Below are positions 1 to 12,870 of a stretch of DNA of 64,000 bases, piece by piece (positions within the stretch are counted from its first letter, which is position 1; each line of letters opens with the position of its first letter). The notes under the pieces are model-generated. The model made no database searches. It was given only the letters and a program-made list of their open reading frames with translations, and was not told the DNA's origin. Source of the DNA: Bugulina stolonifera (Eukaryota > Bryozoa > Gymnolaemata > Cheilostomatida > Bugulidae); assembly GCA_935421135.1 (NCBI GenBank), contig OW285191.1:13643700-13707699 (forward strand), in the 5' to 3' direction. The position numbers and the translations under genes were made by a program.

Positions 1-3000
1 TTGGTGAATATTCCCAGAGTTTAGCGTCCACATACAAGCTACTTGGTTCTGTTCACATGTCTCAGGGAAACATGGAGAAGTCACTCAAGTCCATGAATAA
101 GGTCGGTACTTATTCTAACATCTAATATATGCCTAGGTGTTGCTGTCACGTCTTAAGTCAATGTCTCTTGTCTTTAGAATTGAAAAGATAATACTTACTA
201 GTTAGTGAGGGGGATAACTACTGGATTGAGTAGGTAAATCGGTAGTCTTAAAGTTTTCATACTAATAAAAAATGAATTAAAACTTTACATTAGCCATAAA
301 AATTACCAGGTGTGTGTTGTGAAGGATTAACACGATGAAAATATTGTATTTAAGTATTTTATACTTGTAAATATTGCCAATTAACAAGTGGTAGTTCGTC
401 AACCTCTTCAAGGGAATAATCGTCACAAAGTATGGTTTCTGCACCCACAATACCTCCTTAATGATAATTTTATAGTCACCCTTATCAAGTAGGCCTAATA
501 GCGTCAAACCATATGCTTAATCTTTCACCAGTATTTTTTCTTCGTTACACGACCCATTTTTTCCAGTTCAGGGTATATGTAGGACTATCCGTGACAATAT
601 TGTACCCTAAAGCTTAAGGTAGCCTAAAGAAAACTGACCAATATGGCTGCAATACTGTGTTTACAATGCTGATGACGGTGTGTGACGCTTGCTCAACCTC
701 CCTCCAACACCAGTCCAATATTTATAGGAACTCAGTGACGCAGAGCAACAATATAGAAACTTGCAACAGCAGCATCTTAGTCAACTTCAGGCAGCGTTAG
801 ATGAGAAAGATAAGCAGCTAGCTGATGGCAAAGCCTTGTTTGATCAGTTAAAAAAAGACTTTAAGTACAATTTAAAACTTTTACAAGAAAGAGACGATGA
901 ATTGGAGCAAAACGATACAACTATTGCTCAATTGAGAGGTCAGCTTGGGCAGCAGTTAGACCATGCTAGTCAAGTGGGAGTTAGACTCCATGAAACCAGT
1001 GAGAAATGTGCTAAGTTAGAGCAGCTGTTGAAAGAGAAAGAAAAGTCATTTCAAGAGCAGCTCCAGTCTGAACGAGCTATGTTTGACAGGAAGTTACATG
1101 GGAAGGTGAACGAACACAGCAATCAGAGACTGGAGTGGGACGCACAGCGAAGAGCCTTGGAGGAGAACTATAAGGTTAGCATTGTGTGTGGTGTTGTTGT
1201 TACTTTGTTTTCTTCTATTCTCTGTTAACAGATATGTCGGGGAAAGTGTGTTATACAGTATAAATTTATATGTCTACAATGTACATATCTGATAGCCTAC
1301 ACTCTACAGTATGTGCTAAAACCATATACAGTGGATGTGGTACCACAATGAAAGAATAAGACCAATCCATACATCTGATTACATACAGGCTATCATTTTA
1401 TATAATCCACCAACATTCACCTTAAATAAGGATCCTCTCTCTGCAGCTAATTCTTGAATCATTAGTATAATAATATACAACTGGTGGCACTGAATAACCT
1501 ACAGTCCATTTTAGCCGTAATCTTTATAAATAATACATGTATATTGATTCATAATTGTTAAATTCACAGCTCATTAGTTTGCCAAAAGTTAATCCTGTGG
1601 TAATCCTTCTAATCTAATCATACTAACCTGCAGTAATTCATTAATCAAATTCCAAACAATTAGACATTAAATACTTAGTGCCAAAATTTATACATGTATT
1701 AAAGTTAGCAGTCTTACAATTATGAATCATAATCCAATAAATATATATACCAATCGATGGTAATTAATATTAATTATTTTGCCACCAGCATATGCAGCTT
1801 ATTACCTCTATAAGTTTTTTTATTAATAAACAATATCAGTCCCTAAAATCACCCCTTGGTGGAATAAAATAACTTATCAGATTATCTGTTGGGTGATATG
1901 TTGTTCTTCCATCATCCATGACCTGTTATGATAGATAATACCTGTGTTTATAGCCTATGCAAATCTTAATATATTACTTGGTCTAAGGTTATACAGATAT
2001 TAGAGAGCAAAATGTCTCCTCCCCAGCATGATACGTGACTGTACTCCCCTATGAAATGTTGGGCTACATTTTCGTTTGATTGTAGTTGATTGTACGCTTC
2101 ATCAAAATTTATTGTCTGTATCCAACTAATGCTGTAACAAAAATAAACATAAGTTTTTGTGCTAGACAAGTTTCTTCCTGCTGATTTAAATCATTGCCGT
2201 GTTTATTATCTATTCAGAAAGGCTTTTTAAGGATGCATTGTACAATTTGGCCTACAATTTACATAAATGGTATGATCATGTGCCTTGTTGTTGCTTTTGA
2301 TTCAATAGTTACCTGATTATCGTTTTAGATAGCTGAAGAAAGACGGCTTGCTGAGAAACGAGATGCACGATTACTTTTTGAAGAACAACTTGCACAAAGA
2401 GAAAAAGACTGGAAAGCCAGAATAGAAGAGCTTGAAATGCAAACCTTGGCTCATGAGCTGAGGGTGACGTCTCTGACGACAGAAACCGAAAAACTGCGCG
2501 AAGACAGATTCCAAAAAGGTCAGATTGCTGAAAGTGCCGAAGAGGTACAACGCCATTTAGAGAATGAGCTAAAGCAAAGCAAATGGGAGTTACAAGACTA
2601 CAGGGAAATGTGCACCCGTCGTATTCAAGATCTGGAATCACAGATAGTATACTCTGAGCAGTCGCAAAGGGCGCTTGTCGAAAAGTATGAGCGAAAAGTG
2701 ATACAGACTGAGGCAAGGCTTCAGGAAATGACTGAACGTCACGAAAAAATTGCCATAGGCCACAAAGATCAGGTGAACGATCTCAATAAAGCAGTAAGAG
2801 AATTAAAAGAGACCATTTCAAATAAAGAAACAGAACTTGCTAGGTCTCAGTGGAAAGTAGAAGACTTGACAATTGAGACAACAAAACTCATCGAGTCTCA
2901 TGCCCTAGAAAAATTGAGGTTCAATGAACAACTTGAGGCATTGGAAAATTCAGGAAATATCAGTGCTTTGAAAGAAGAAATAGTACATCTAAAAGGATGT

Positions 3001-6000
3001 GTAACGGAATTGAGAGAGGATTTAAAGTCAAAAACTCATTCAATTGAAGAATACCAAACAAAATTGGTTACAGCAGCAGATGAGCTTTCAGAAGCTGAGC
3101 GGCAACGGGCAAAATTGGAGTTAGATTGCCAAAGCAAATGTGCACAGATCAAGCGCGAGCAAAGTGATAAATCGGAAAATCTCATTTCAAGACTTTCGCA
3201 GGCGAAAGATCGATCTGATGCCACAATAAAGCGTCTTGAAAAGGAAGCAGGTTTGCATCAACAAGCGATGGATGTATTGAAAAAAGAGCGTGATAATGCA
3301 TATTCTACATTAGCAAGTCATGGTATTGCTCTAAAGTTTGCTGATTTGCAGCCTACCAGGAATGATAGTTCCATAGAAATAAACCAATTGAAGTTGCAAA
3401 ATGAAAATTTGAAAAAAGTAATAGCACAAATGAGATACAATGTTGAAAATAATACTTCGTCAGCTTCACCATCCAAACCCAACACATCAGATATATATGT
3501 GAAAAGCTTAGAAGATGAAGTCACACATCTAAAGCAGCAATTGCGTCAGCAAGAAAGAACTGCTATGAAAGCTGTGCCCCCGACTCATGATATGGTTGAT
3601 GCTATAATCTCCACAGGAGATGCTGCTGTGAAGGAAGTTGTTGCATCGCTCAATGCTAACATTGCTGCTTTGCGCACTGAAAAAGTGGAGTTGATGGCTG
3701 CTAGCCGCAAGCAGCAAGTTGAACTCGAGTTTTTAAAATCTGAGCTCCAAAGGATAAAGCAGAACCCTAGAGACTTGCAGGTAGAAATAGATCAGTCTAA
3801 GTATGAGCTTAATTCTGTCACTAGACGATTAGAAAGTGTGACCTCCTCTTACAAACAGCGTATCGGTGAGTTGGAGAGGCAGTTGGAGAGTATCAGAGAA
3901 GAGGCAGCCGAATATCACAGGAACCTCCTATCTGCAAATGCCGATAATCACACGTTGTCAACTGAACTATCAAATCTGAAGATGATGAAAGCTAGATCTG
4001 GCAATGTAATAAACTATGGTGCCCAAGAACTGGTGATCCAAAATTTGCAAGATGAGGTACGTCAGCAAACAGTGTATATTATATTAAAGTTCTACCAACA
4101 TTTTTGCGTTGTAGTCTCAAATAATAGCTCTGTCCACTGTGATAAGGTTTTTGCAATTATATACCTTCACCCCCATGGTGAATCCCGCGTTATACTATTA
4201 TAAAAATTTGTCAAGTTTCTATACATATGCAGTACATGTTGTTTGCTGTCTTGTTCATGTTGTTAGGTTATTTCATCTATGTCGTGCATGTGACATGTAC
4301 ATGCGCATGTCTGTTCAATTCTAACCACTTCTTTATGTTTGAATTATTCAGAATACACGGTTGCGGCAAATGGTCCACGATAAGTTGGAAAGAGATGGTA
4401 GAGATGATGGTGGCGGTAATGAATTACAGAAAGCTCTGTCTCGAGTTGCTCAATTAAACAAAGAAAAGATTATTCTCACAGAACTGAGCAATAGGCTGAG
4501 ATCAGAGCTGTTGAGGGCGGGCATTGATACTCGTAAGCCTAATGATCCACCCCGAAAGCAATCTTCATACCATCATTCCATTTCAGCAGTAAAGGAGTCA
4601 CCTAGCGACGTCAAAATGACAAAAGCTGTTAGCAGTAAACTTGATCAGCTAGAAAAACTTCAGTATGAACTAACAAAGGCAAAGATTAGCAGCACATCTC
4701 AGAACTCTGATGTAAAGAATGTTCAAGCTCAGCGTCAAAATTCTCCGCCGACACGGCAACAGAAGTCAGCTGTACCTGCCAAAGGACATATTGCTGATCG
4801 ACGTTTGCCTAACTATGTAGAACAGACATCGTCTAGTGGTTCATCTATCAAAGCAAAAGGAAAATCAGCAGTTTTGCAACCTTCAAAATCCCAATCAAAT
4901 CCAAGATTTCAGGCTCCGCAACCCAAAACCAAGTTGAAGAGTAATATTCCATGGGTGAAAGACGGCAAGCCTGTAAAAACAGCTGTGCCTCAATCCAAGG
5001 AAAATTATGTGCCACCACAACCTGTTGATGAAGACTGTACATTAGATGGTTCACTGCCCCAAACTAGTATGAGACGAGATACTGCGTTTCCACTAGATTC
5101 AATGGACTTCGGCTCATCCATAAACGAAATATGGAAATTAGTTGATGAGCCATTGAGTCCAAATTCCACGTATCCCAGCTAACAGTGAAATTTATATTTA
5201 CCTTGAGAGAAGTGTGACACAATTACATTACATGTTTGTATGGCATTGTGCTTTATTCATTAGTCTAATATATGCTATTCCTAGTTGTTTTTACACAAAG
5301 TCACTATAATAATCATATTTATAAAGTATCAGCATATAGAACTATGTCAGTTTACATGTGATTTGGTGTTTGCCCGTACATATACCTGTACATGTGTGGT
5401 GTGAATACCTGCCATATGATTGTTGATTTGTGTGTGATTTCCCTGTAGTGATTTATCTATTATTAAATAATCTATGTTGAACTACAAGAAAGTTCTTTGT
5501 ATTTCTTCTACTTTGCAGTGGGAATGCAGAATATTAGAGAACTATTAGGTGCCTGTTTTAGCTAGGCATAATAATAATTTATCATGTCATTATAATTGTG
5601 CTTTAATCCCTCTGATTGATCCACTTTAGCAGATGATCCCAGCTCAACCAAATTATATTATAGCTGCAATTGCTAATACTAAGGGTGCCATGTAGAATAA
5701 ACTCATAACACATGTTCTTAGGCTGAGATATTAGTAGAGATATTTCCACAGCTAGATTATTACTTTCCTGTGACATCTAAGAATATACTGTGTCGATACA
5801 GTGGGCGTTACAGTGCAGTCCATGCCAGTATAGCCTGTCTCAGCTTATTCTGAATGAAATTACAGTTTGCATCATGTATCCTGTAAAAGGAAATTTTGAT
5901 AAAATCATTATGTTAATACTACACACAAAGTATGCCATTGAGTAAGAACATGATAAGAGAGTGGGTGCAGAATTTTTATGGTATCCTGTGTTTGTCAGAG

Positions 6001-7117
6001 GATCAGTAGAATAAGAATGTTATCTCTGGACTCTGCACGTTACTATGAACATGAACCAGATATATGCCACACCTGGTGCTTGGCAGATCTAAACATCACA
6101 GGTAGTTACACTCAATTAAACAAGATCTTTCTGATAAGGAAAATATCCACTTGGTCCCACTATTATAGAACGTAATGTCATACGCACATGTAATTAATAT
6201 TTGAGCAGTCTACCTGGCCTAAGACTCATTTATTGTGGCGACTTCATCCTGATATTTTATTTATATTATAACATGATTGTTAGACTTTTTCATAAGAATT
6301 GTTGTTTTGATGTAAGTTATATGTACATGCCAGGGCCTACTTGGGGAAACCAAATACTGCTTATGCAGACAGCAGTGGAATACAGGTTGCCTTATTTCCC
6401 AGATTTTAGAATTATATACGTCATAATTCTGTTAATTAATAGTCACAGCATGAGTATATTGTCGACCCTTTTGCACTCGGTGGAAAGCACTTCACTTGTC
6501 ATGTACATTGTATAATATGTAGTTGCCATGAGAGACAGAATTATTCACCTGTTTGATGATGTAATCGGTAGAGAGTATCCATCATAACTCCCTAATACAT
6601 TCAAACTACACACTGTAAACGGCATGTAATAACATACATGTACTTGTTGTCAGTTGCCTGGTATTACATAAATTGAAATGTTTTTGTAGAAGGGGACTTG
6701 AAAAATGTAGTGAAAGGGTTAGAATGTGTAGTACTTCAACTTCCTGTATTTGGCCCATAAAGTAGCTGCACTTCCATGAGACTTGGGTCTTTTCCAAATG
6801 AGGTTCTACACGCCTATTCGGCACCATATTATTCTCTCTTCCAAATATTTTGTCAGTAGGACGGGGGATTATTGTTATCTTCACTTAGTATTTAAATAAT
6901 TATATTTTTATAGTGTTTGGAGATACAGACGTTCCTTTATGGTAAGAAAAGTCGAAAGGTGAAGGAAACACAACAGACTATAGACGTACTGATGTCAGAT
7001 CCCCAGCTGGCTGCCAAGGTCTCTCAGGGTAAAATACGCGAACTTTCATCTAGACCTCGCTTCAATACCATTGTAAAGGGTGAACAAAATTTGGGAGGTT
7101 TTAAGGGATGTTTCTAG
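1..7117 (+). CDS. TTC23: TTC23-like tetratricopeptide protein, last two exons (5' end lies outside the window)
   Basis: Coding exons are 1-101 (continuing left of the window) and 6914-7117, ending in TAG. The first reads FGEYSQSLASTYKLLG and then a TPR-type helix ending MEKSLKSMNK. The second starts CLEIQTFLYGKK, so the phase-0 join restores a TPR. Family knowledge: the C-terminus of vertebrate TTC23 has the same order, a TY-LLG TPR followed by CLQIQTLLYG and a short basic tail; TTC23 acts with the EvC complex at the cilium base in Hedgehog signalling. The donor (AAG|GTCGGT) is weak but phase fits; the acceptor is TTATAG. A polyadenylation signal AATAAA lies near 7508. The intron (102-6913) holds the whole CCDC57-like gene on the same strand. 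TTC23 versus TTC23L is not resolved. Confidence 0.8.
630..680 (+). promoter_or_regulatory. Possible promoter and start site of the nested CCDC57-like gene
   Basis: A CCAAT box (GACCAAT, 636-642) overlaps AATATGGCTGC, which resembles the YY1-type ATGGC start-site motif of housekeeping promoters. The candidate ATG at 666 follows at once. This is inferred from motifs only; no TATA box is seen. Confidence 0.3.
728..5182 (+). CDS. CCDC57: CCDC57-like centrosomal/ciliary coiled-coil protein, nested in the TTC23-like intron
   Basis: Exons 728-1174, 2329-4056 and 4352-5182 (TAA) join in phase 0 and give about 1001 residues. Almost all of it is charged heptad coiled coil. Matches in order to CCDC57 as I know it: DFKYNLKLLQERDDELE near the N-terminus, KREQSDKSENLISRLSQAK in the middle, then an IAQMR segment, a LEDEVTHLKQQL segment, and a C-terminal SSINEIWKLVDE box after a low-complexity basic linker. 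CCDC57 works at centriolar satellites and in ciliogenesis. The initiator is uncertain. The best candidate is a mini-exon 666-677 (M-L-M-T) followed by a 50-bp intron 678-727, which puts the start about as far from the DFKYN block as in vertebrates. Exon 728 is also in phase with TTC23 exon 1-101, so a fusion transcript is possible. ATTAAA at 5462 may end the transcript. Confidence 0.8.
5183..6913 (+). other. Rest of the TTC23-like intron after CCDC57
   Basis: Holds the CCDC57 3' UTR with an ATTAAA at 5462, then AT-rich sequence. Short open frames at 5978-6175, 6201-6515 and (minus) 6606-6884 have no family resemblance and look like chance. Confidence 0.6.
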
Positions 7118-8737
7118 AGTCAGATCTATAATTAACTTTCTTGGTAATGTGTCATAAAGAGGGACCCTCCCCATCTGCACGTTCCGATTTACAAGAGGGA
7201 CAAATGATTTATTTCAAAGTTTTAGATTACAATCCATTCTTTTCACCATGATAGATGGTGGTAATGATGCATTGCATTCAGTAATCTTAATCTAAAAGCA
7301 CTGGAGATATAGTAATGGTTGAGGTGTTAGTCACAAGATGGCCGAAGGAGAGTTTAGGCCACAGAAATATGGTCTTTTAATGCCCATAAATCTAACACTT
7401 AGCACCCTTTTCTGCTGCTATATCTGTGTTATTCTTGATGGTTGGCCGATTAAGATGGATTTGTGTCATATAAACCATTGTAACGCCCCGTCTCGCTGCT
7501 TTGATCTCAATAAATTCTGAAGACCATTCATTTTTCTCTCGAGAAACATGTTGGCATTCATTTACATCTGCTTCTGCTCCAATTAATCATAATCATAGCT
7601 GATTTTATCCTACAAATGTGTCAAATCGTTACTATTTATCAACTTCAAAGTTATATTTATATTAAGTAATGGCTTTAATAAATTTTGATGTTATGAAACA
7701 CGTTTTGTTTTCTTTGATTCATGCGTGTTTATATTGAATGTGAGGTGATAAATTTGAGGTGTGCTCATACGAAACATTCAATGCACATGTTAATTGGTGA
7801 GGACTACCACAATCGTCTTCTCTGTTGTGTTATCTCATCTCTCCAGGAATGATAACCTACTAAGTTGCTGATTTTGTTCCTAAGCAGTCATAAGCCTCCT
7901 TAGGTGGGCAACTATAAACAAAAGAAATTCCCTTACTTGTTTTATTTCCCAAAGGCCAAACAATCGCGGTTGAAAAAGTACTTTTGTTAAGAGGTCTAGA
8001 GAGTGTTATCCCTTTGGTAGAGTGGGTGGGGTGGTAATCTGAATGTTGGGGAGGGCAATGTGATAAACTATATAGTTTGAGGGTGGGAAGACCCATTAGT
8101 CTATAGAATAATTATGTTTGTAGCTATTACCAGTAATATTCGACTCATTATCCTCTAGGCCTGAAATTCCATCACTCTGTTTCCACAAGGCAAGGTCGTT
8201 CACTCTGACTGGTATATAAACAAATAATTAGTTCATGCAGTTTGTACTAATGAAGAGAGAATACAGTTACAAGTTCTTCCTGTGTTGTGCTGGTGCCCGT
8301 TGATTTGTAGACTTTTCCAAAAGCATAACCTACCATTGCTATGCATTCCATTTTGAGCCGAAGGTATGATAGTTGTGGGTTGGTTACGCCTTTATATTCC
8401 CAATTAACCACCAATACATAAATGTATAGATATACAATTTTAGTACAGTAATGTTTCTGAAAGTAGGGTCACTTTATGATTCTGATCTCAAGCTATTCCA
8501 GACTTGCATATGCCTATACAGTACAAATAAACATTATAGCACAATAGATCATTTTGAGTATGTAAATTTTTCTGGCGGAACAATATTAAAAACTTCTCAG
8601 GCCATTAGGTAATAGTTGCATAACTGTACATGGTACAATGATGTGATGGGGTGGTAAGAGGAGTGCTGTGTTATAAGCTGAGGGTGTGGGATGTATCGGT
8701 GAGGGGTAACAGAAACTGATGAGCCGGATAATGTCCC
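7118..8737. other. TTC23-like 3' UTR, then intergenic DNA
   Basis: Contains TTC23 3' UTR with AATAAA at about 7508 and a second at about 7676. No gene is recognised from 7700 up to the promoter of cysteine-rich gene A. Confidence 0.6.
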
Positions 8738-8739
8738 TG

Positions 8740-8831
8740 TATATAAGAGAACAGTAGAGGTTGGAGTCACCACTGATCAGCAGGTTCTGGACAGTCTCTC
8801 ACTTTCTCAACATCAGTCTCTCAACACCAAG
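8740..8831 (+). promoter_or_regulatory. TATA box and 5' UTR exon of cysteine-rich gene A
   Basis: TATATAAG at 8740-8747 is followed about 25-30 bp on by CACTGATCAG (about 8770), the likely start region, which is also present at the same place in genes B and C. The untranslated exon ends at the donor CCAAG|GTAACA (8831/8832). Confidence 0.7.
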
Positions 8832-9200
8832 GTAACAATATTTCCATCTGAGTGCTAAACAGTTATAACATTATTTTGTGTATCTATTTTGGAGTGCAGG
8901 AACTTGATGTAATTTATCTAATGTTGATGACATGTCATCTATTGTTTCCTTAATTTTTAGTCTCAAGTATAATCCATCTATTAGGTCTATATTAGCTGGC
9001 ATGGTGGCATCAGGAATAATGATAACTAAACTGGAATATTCAGTCATGTTTTAGATTTATTCCATGCTGACTTTAGGCACACAAATCCTTGGAAATGGTG
9101 TATTCTCTTCCTTCCTGTCTGCATACATTACGCTTGTGTTCCATAGACATTTATTTGGTACAGTTGTATTGTTATAAATCCTGTCATTTTAGTGAACAAG

Positions 9201-11036
9201 ATGAAGACTTTAATAGTGTGTGTAGGTCTTATTGGAGTGTGTTTAGCTGTCGGCCCAACAAGCCCTCATGCTGATGGTAAGATTTAACATCACTTGTAGC
9301 TGGTTGTTACATGTAGTGGCTTCCAATGAGCTCTCACAGACAATCTATGAGAGTATTCAAAACTGCACTTTTGTTCCAAACATCACTGCTTTCCTGTTGT
9401 TAATTTTTTTTAATACAAAAATCGTGGTTAGTTGGACAGCAAACAAACATTTCAGAATGATATATTATATTATTTTTACATCAACAACTCTGTACATGTG
9501 AATACATGAATTTATTTTGTATTTTAGCTGTTTGCGATGAGGTAGGCAAGTTTGCAGTGGATCGGCAGAACATGTGCTGGTACCATGAATGTGTAGACTC
9601 TGGTAAGGGTGACATCAGTTTTATACCCAGAGCATGTGCTCTCGGATCTAAAGTCAGCTACAACTTTATACAAGGCACTAGCAACCCCTGCACCATCAAC
9701 TTTGATACAGGTAAATTCTCACCAACTGAACTGACAATTCAGAGATCAGTTATAATTTTTACTTCTATTATGTTCGCCCCCATCAGTTCCTGCTGAGTAG
9801 AAAGATTATATAAAATCAAAGCTCCAGTATGATATCTGCTGTATAGGATGCCAACTACCATACTCAGTGGTCTGTTATTTCACTTAAATGTAGATATCAT
9901 TGCCTTAGCTGCTACACTATCACTGTGATGTGTGATTAAAGTTGTATATTGTACAATTCATGTGTAAATGAGCTGTTGATTATGTGTATATGCATTATAT
10001 GTATCCATAATTCTACTAGTACAAGCTATTGCAGTGTTCCATCTAATAGGTATGTGGTGCACTTTATCCTATAAACTAGAGTTAAAATGTTTTTTAAATC
10101 TGAGATTAAGACCGGTTTGTCTTTCATGACTTCATGCTGCAGGACTCCATAATAATTATACTAGTGTATTTGTATATTATTATGGAAGCTGCTACTTGTA
10201 GCACTAAACTGAACAATTCTTGTGTATGTATTGTAGAATATGGGTATGAGTGCGACAGAACCGCTCCATCAGTAGATGGTCCACCGGCTTGCTTTGCAAA
10301 TTGGAGATGTGAGAACCGTGGCACTGCTGTATATGAATCAGATAAATGTTGGTGTGATTGCCCTGAAACCTGGTTGGGAGACTTTGACTGCAGCAAACCT
10401 ACTAAGGAGCCAAGTGAACTTCCTGCAGGAAGTAACATATGTAAGTAGACTATGTACCAGCTATACTGTTTCCAGGGCAGCTGCTGAGTGTTATGAGTGC
10501 TACAAAACCTAGGTTAGACTATTGGTAATCTGGACAAAAAATTATTTTCTAAGATAATCATGAACATGAAAAGAGATAATTATGTTGCCATTAATACTAA
10601 ATCCATGTAAAATCCATGCGGCTGTTATACCATGAGACAAAAGGGTGCATATACTTTACTTAGTCTAGTCCTGCCTTATTTAAATGCAAGACATATATAT
10701 ACAGTGTACTTCTAGAGCAGCCTGCTAACATACATACATGATTGTATATTATTCATCTTCTTCTACTACATATTCACGTATATTTTTGTAAAGTAGCAGA
10801 TGCTTTTTTATTAATCATATTACTGTAAATGCAGATCGATAAATTATATTTCTGCAATTCATACTCTGTTCGCAGGTGTTGGAGGTGAACCACTTAAAGA
10901 CTGGTGTAATGAACCAAAGGGTGGATGTCTAAATGGTGGAGTGTGCTATAACCAGTGTAACACATTCTGGTGTGAATGCCCTAACAGAGAAGAAAATGAT
11001 TATGTCGGCAAGAAATGTGAGCGTAAATCAGCTTAG
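9201..11036 (+). CDS. Secreted cysteine-rich protein A (EGF-like modules), tandem family member 1
   Basis: Coding exons 9201-9276, 9528-9710, 10237-10440 and 10876-11036 give 207 aa; all three coding introns are phase 1. Exon 1 encodes a signal peptide (MKTLIVCVGLIGVCLAV). Exon 2 is a module with CDEVGKFAVDR, MCWYHEC, GSKVSYNF and NPCTINF. Exon 3 carries VDGPPAC and ESDKCWCDCP, then G-D-F-D-C. Exon 4 carries CLNGGVCYNQC, FWCECP and GKKC, an EGF-like pattern with an extra cysteine. Role unknown: by architecture an extracellular, disulfide-rich protein, perhaps a matrix, adhesive or defence secretion (inference). AATAAA at 11297 probably ends the transcript. Closest in-window relative by motif is gene D. 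Confidence 0.85.
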
Positions 11037-12430
11037 AATGATAACTAATTCGTTTTTATATAACAAACACGAAGGAGGCAGTCACCAATTCTCGATTTTT
11101 TTGTTGAACAGATATTGTGTATAACTTATTCCATTATTCCTTGTTAAATTTCAATTCTATGAATTTTAAGTAAGTTGTGTGAGCTAACCACTAATTCCTG
11201 GTTCTGTAGTACCTGAATATTTTGCTGTTGTTACAAAAGATTGATTAGTTCAATATTGCAGGTTTGTTATATTTAATAATTAAACAATTTTATCTCAATA
11301 AAAATAATATATTTTGAAAATCTACATAATTTAGTCCCATGCATGATGACTAATACATGGCAATATCAAAGCCACAATAGGGTATAGATTAGAGTAATAC
11401 ACCCTAATATATAGTAATAATTCCTTTCTTTTCAACCCTCGTGAGTTATTAGGCCATACTAGCTGGTTACTACAACAATTTATAAACCAAAAACCCTGCA
11501 AAATACCAGCGTCTGTGATTGTTTAATGCACAAAATTTTACCAAACTGGTTAGATCACTGGACTTTTATGTGCTGCTTGAAATTGTTTCAATTCCAGCCG
11601 GGTATGGAACGTTAGATAACTCCTGAACTCTAAGTACATCTACCTGTTGTGTTGCTCTCCCAACCATTGAGTTTATGACTGTGTTATTACATTCTCATCA
11701 ATCAGTATTAAATTAGATCAAAATTATCATCTAGCTCTTTTGCCATCTGCTTACACTCTAAAAATACTTGTGCATCATGCGCATAGGTGTGCATGTGCAT
11801 ACATGTGCTCTCCTTGTTTCTAATAATCGAGAATTGAGAATCTTGCAAAATTTAACTATAGATATAAATTAAACTATAGATATTAGAAATTACATGTAGA
11901 TAGCAATAGTGCTTCATCTCAATTTGATTTTACAAGATACGAAATAGTAGTAAATAAAGAGTTGTCAGCACTCAGCATATATACACGTTGCAAAAACATG
12001 AATACTGAACCTGATAAAGGAAACTATGACAAGCCTGAAGTGTGTTGCAGAGTATCATAGGCTAGTACAAGTTACTAATTACCTACTATTCATAAATATA
12101 TTTTATGTTTTAAAACCGCGCTGTGCTTCCAAATAACATATATGGTTATTTGTGTGAAAGCATACTATGCATTATGGGAAGACAATTTCAACTATCAGTG
12201 ATGGTATTATTAGACAGTGTCACCCTGAGCTATATTTGTATGTATGGGGCATATCAATAATCAATATGGAAGCGGTAATAGGTTATGTGATTAAAATTTA
12301 TCTTAATATCTTAGAATTCCTTTGTTTTAATACTTCACGCTGTTACTATAATATAAAATTACCCATAATATTCAGAAAATTATTGAATGCGTAACCATGG
12401 CGATTCCATCATTTCTATGAACAAGCTGTG
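11037..12430. other. Intergenic A-B, including the left part of the duplicated unit
   Basis: From about 11345 to 12430 much of this stretch is recognisably repeated at about 14870-15720 (shared landmarks: ACTAATACATGGCAATATCA, the CACCCTAATATATAGTAATA block and a shared block just before the TATA box). No coding sequence seen. Confidence 0.7.
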
Positions 12431-12515
12431 TATATAAAAAGGAGTGTGTGGAGAGTTCCATCACTGATCAGGGAGAAGCTGAGCAGTCTCATATCCACCT
12501 CCATCAAGATACACG
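12431..12515 (+). promoter_or_regulatory. TATA box and 5' UTR exon of cysteine-rich gene B
   Basis: TATATAAAAA at 12431-12440, then GGAGTGTGTGGAGAGTTCCA and CACTGATCAGG. The untranslated exon ends ACACG|GTAATG (12515/12516). Nearly identical to the gene C promoter. Confidence 0.75.
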
Positions 12516-12870
12516 GTAATGCATAAGTATAATGGTGTTAATTTATTAACTATTTTAATTATTTTACTATTTAAATATTGCATGATGTTTAGCATTAACT
12601 AATACGGACAGTTCTATGTAGATAGGTATAAGATTGGCTTACTTGATGATGGATTAACTATACTTAGATGACTTTGCACATTTACATAAATCTGCAAGTG
12701 AGAAGACATGTTTTGGTAAAACCTAATAACTGAGGCATCATCAGTGTGAAATGTCCTCTACAGTACCTGTATATGAGTATTGCCTTACAAATTAAATTGT
12801 GTACCCAGTTATAAAACATCAAAAATGTGAAGTTAGTCAATTATATTAATCTTGTTTACTTTTAGCAATC

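Noticed and set aside
7338..7520. 60-codon frame with an ATGGCCGAAG start
   Set aside because: Lies in the TTC23-like 3' UTR before its polyadenylation signal; composition is not protein-like after the first 15 residues.
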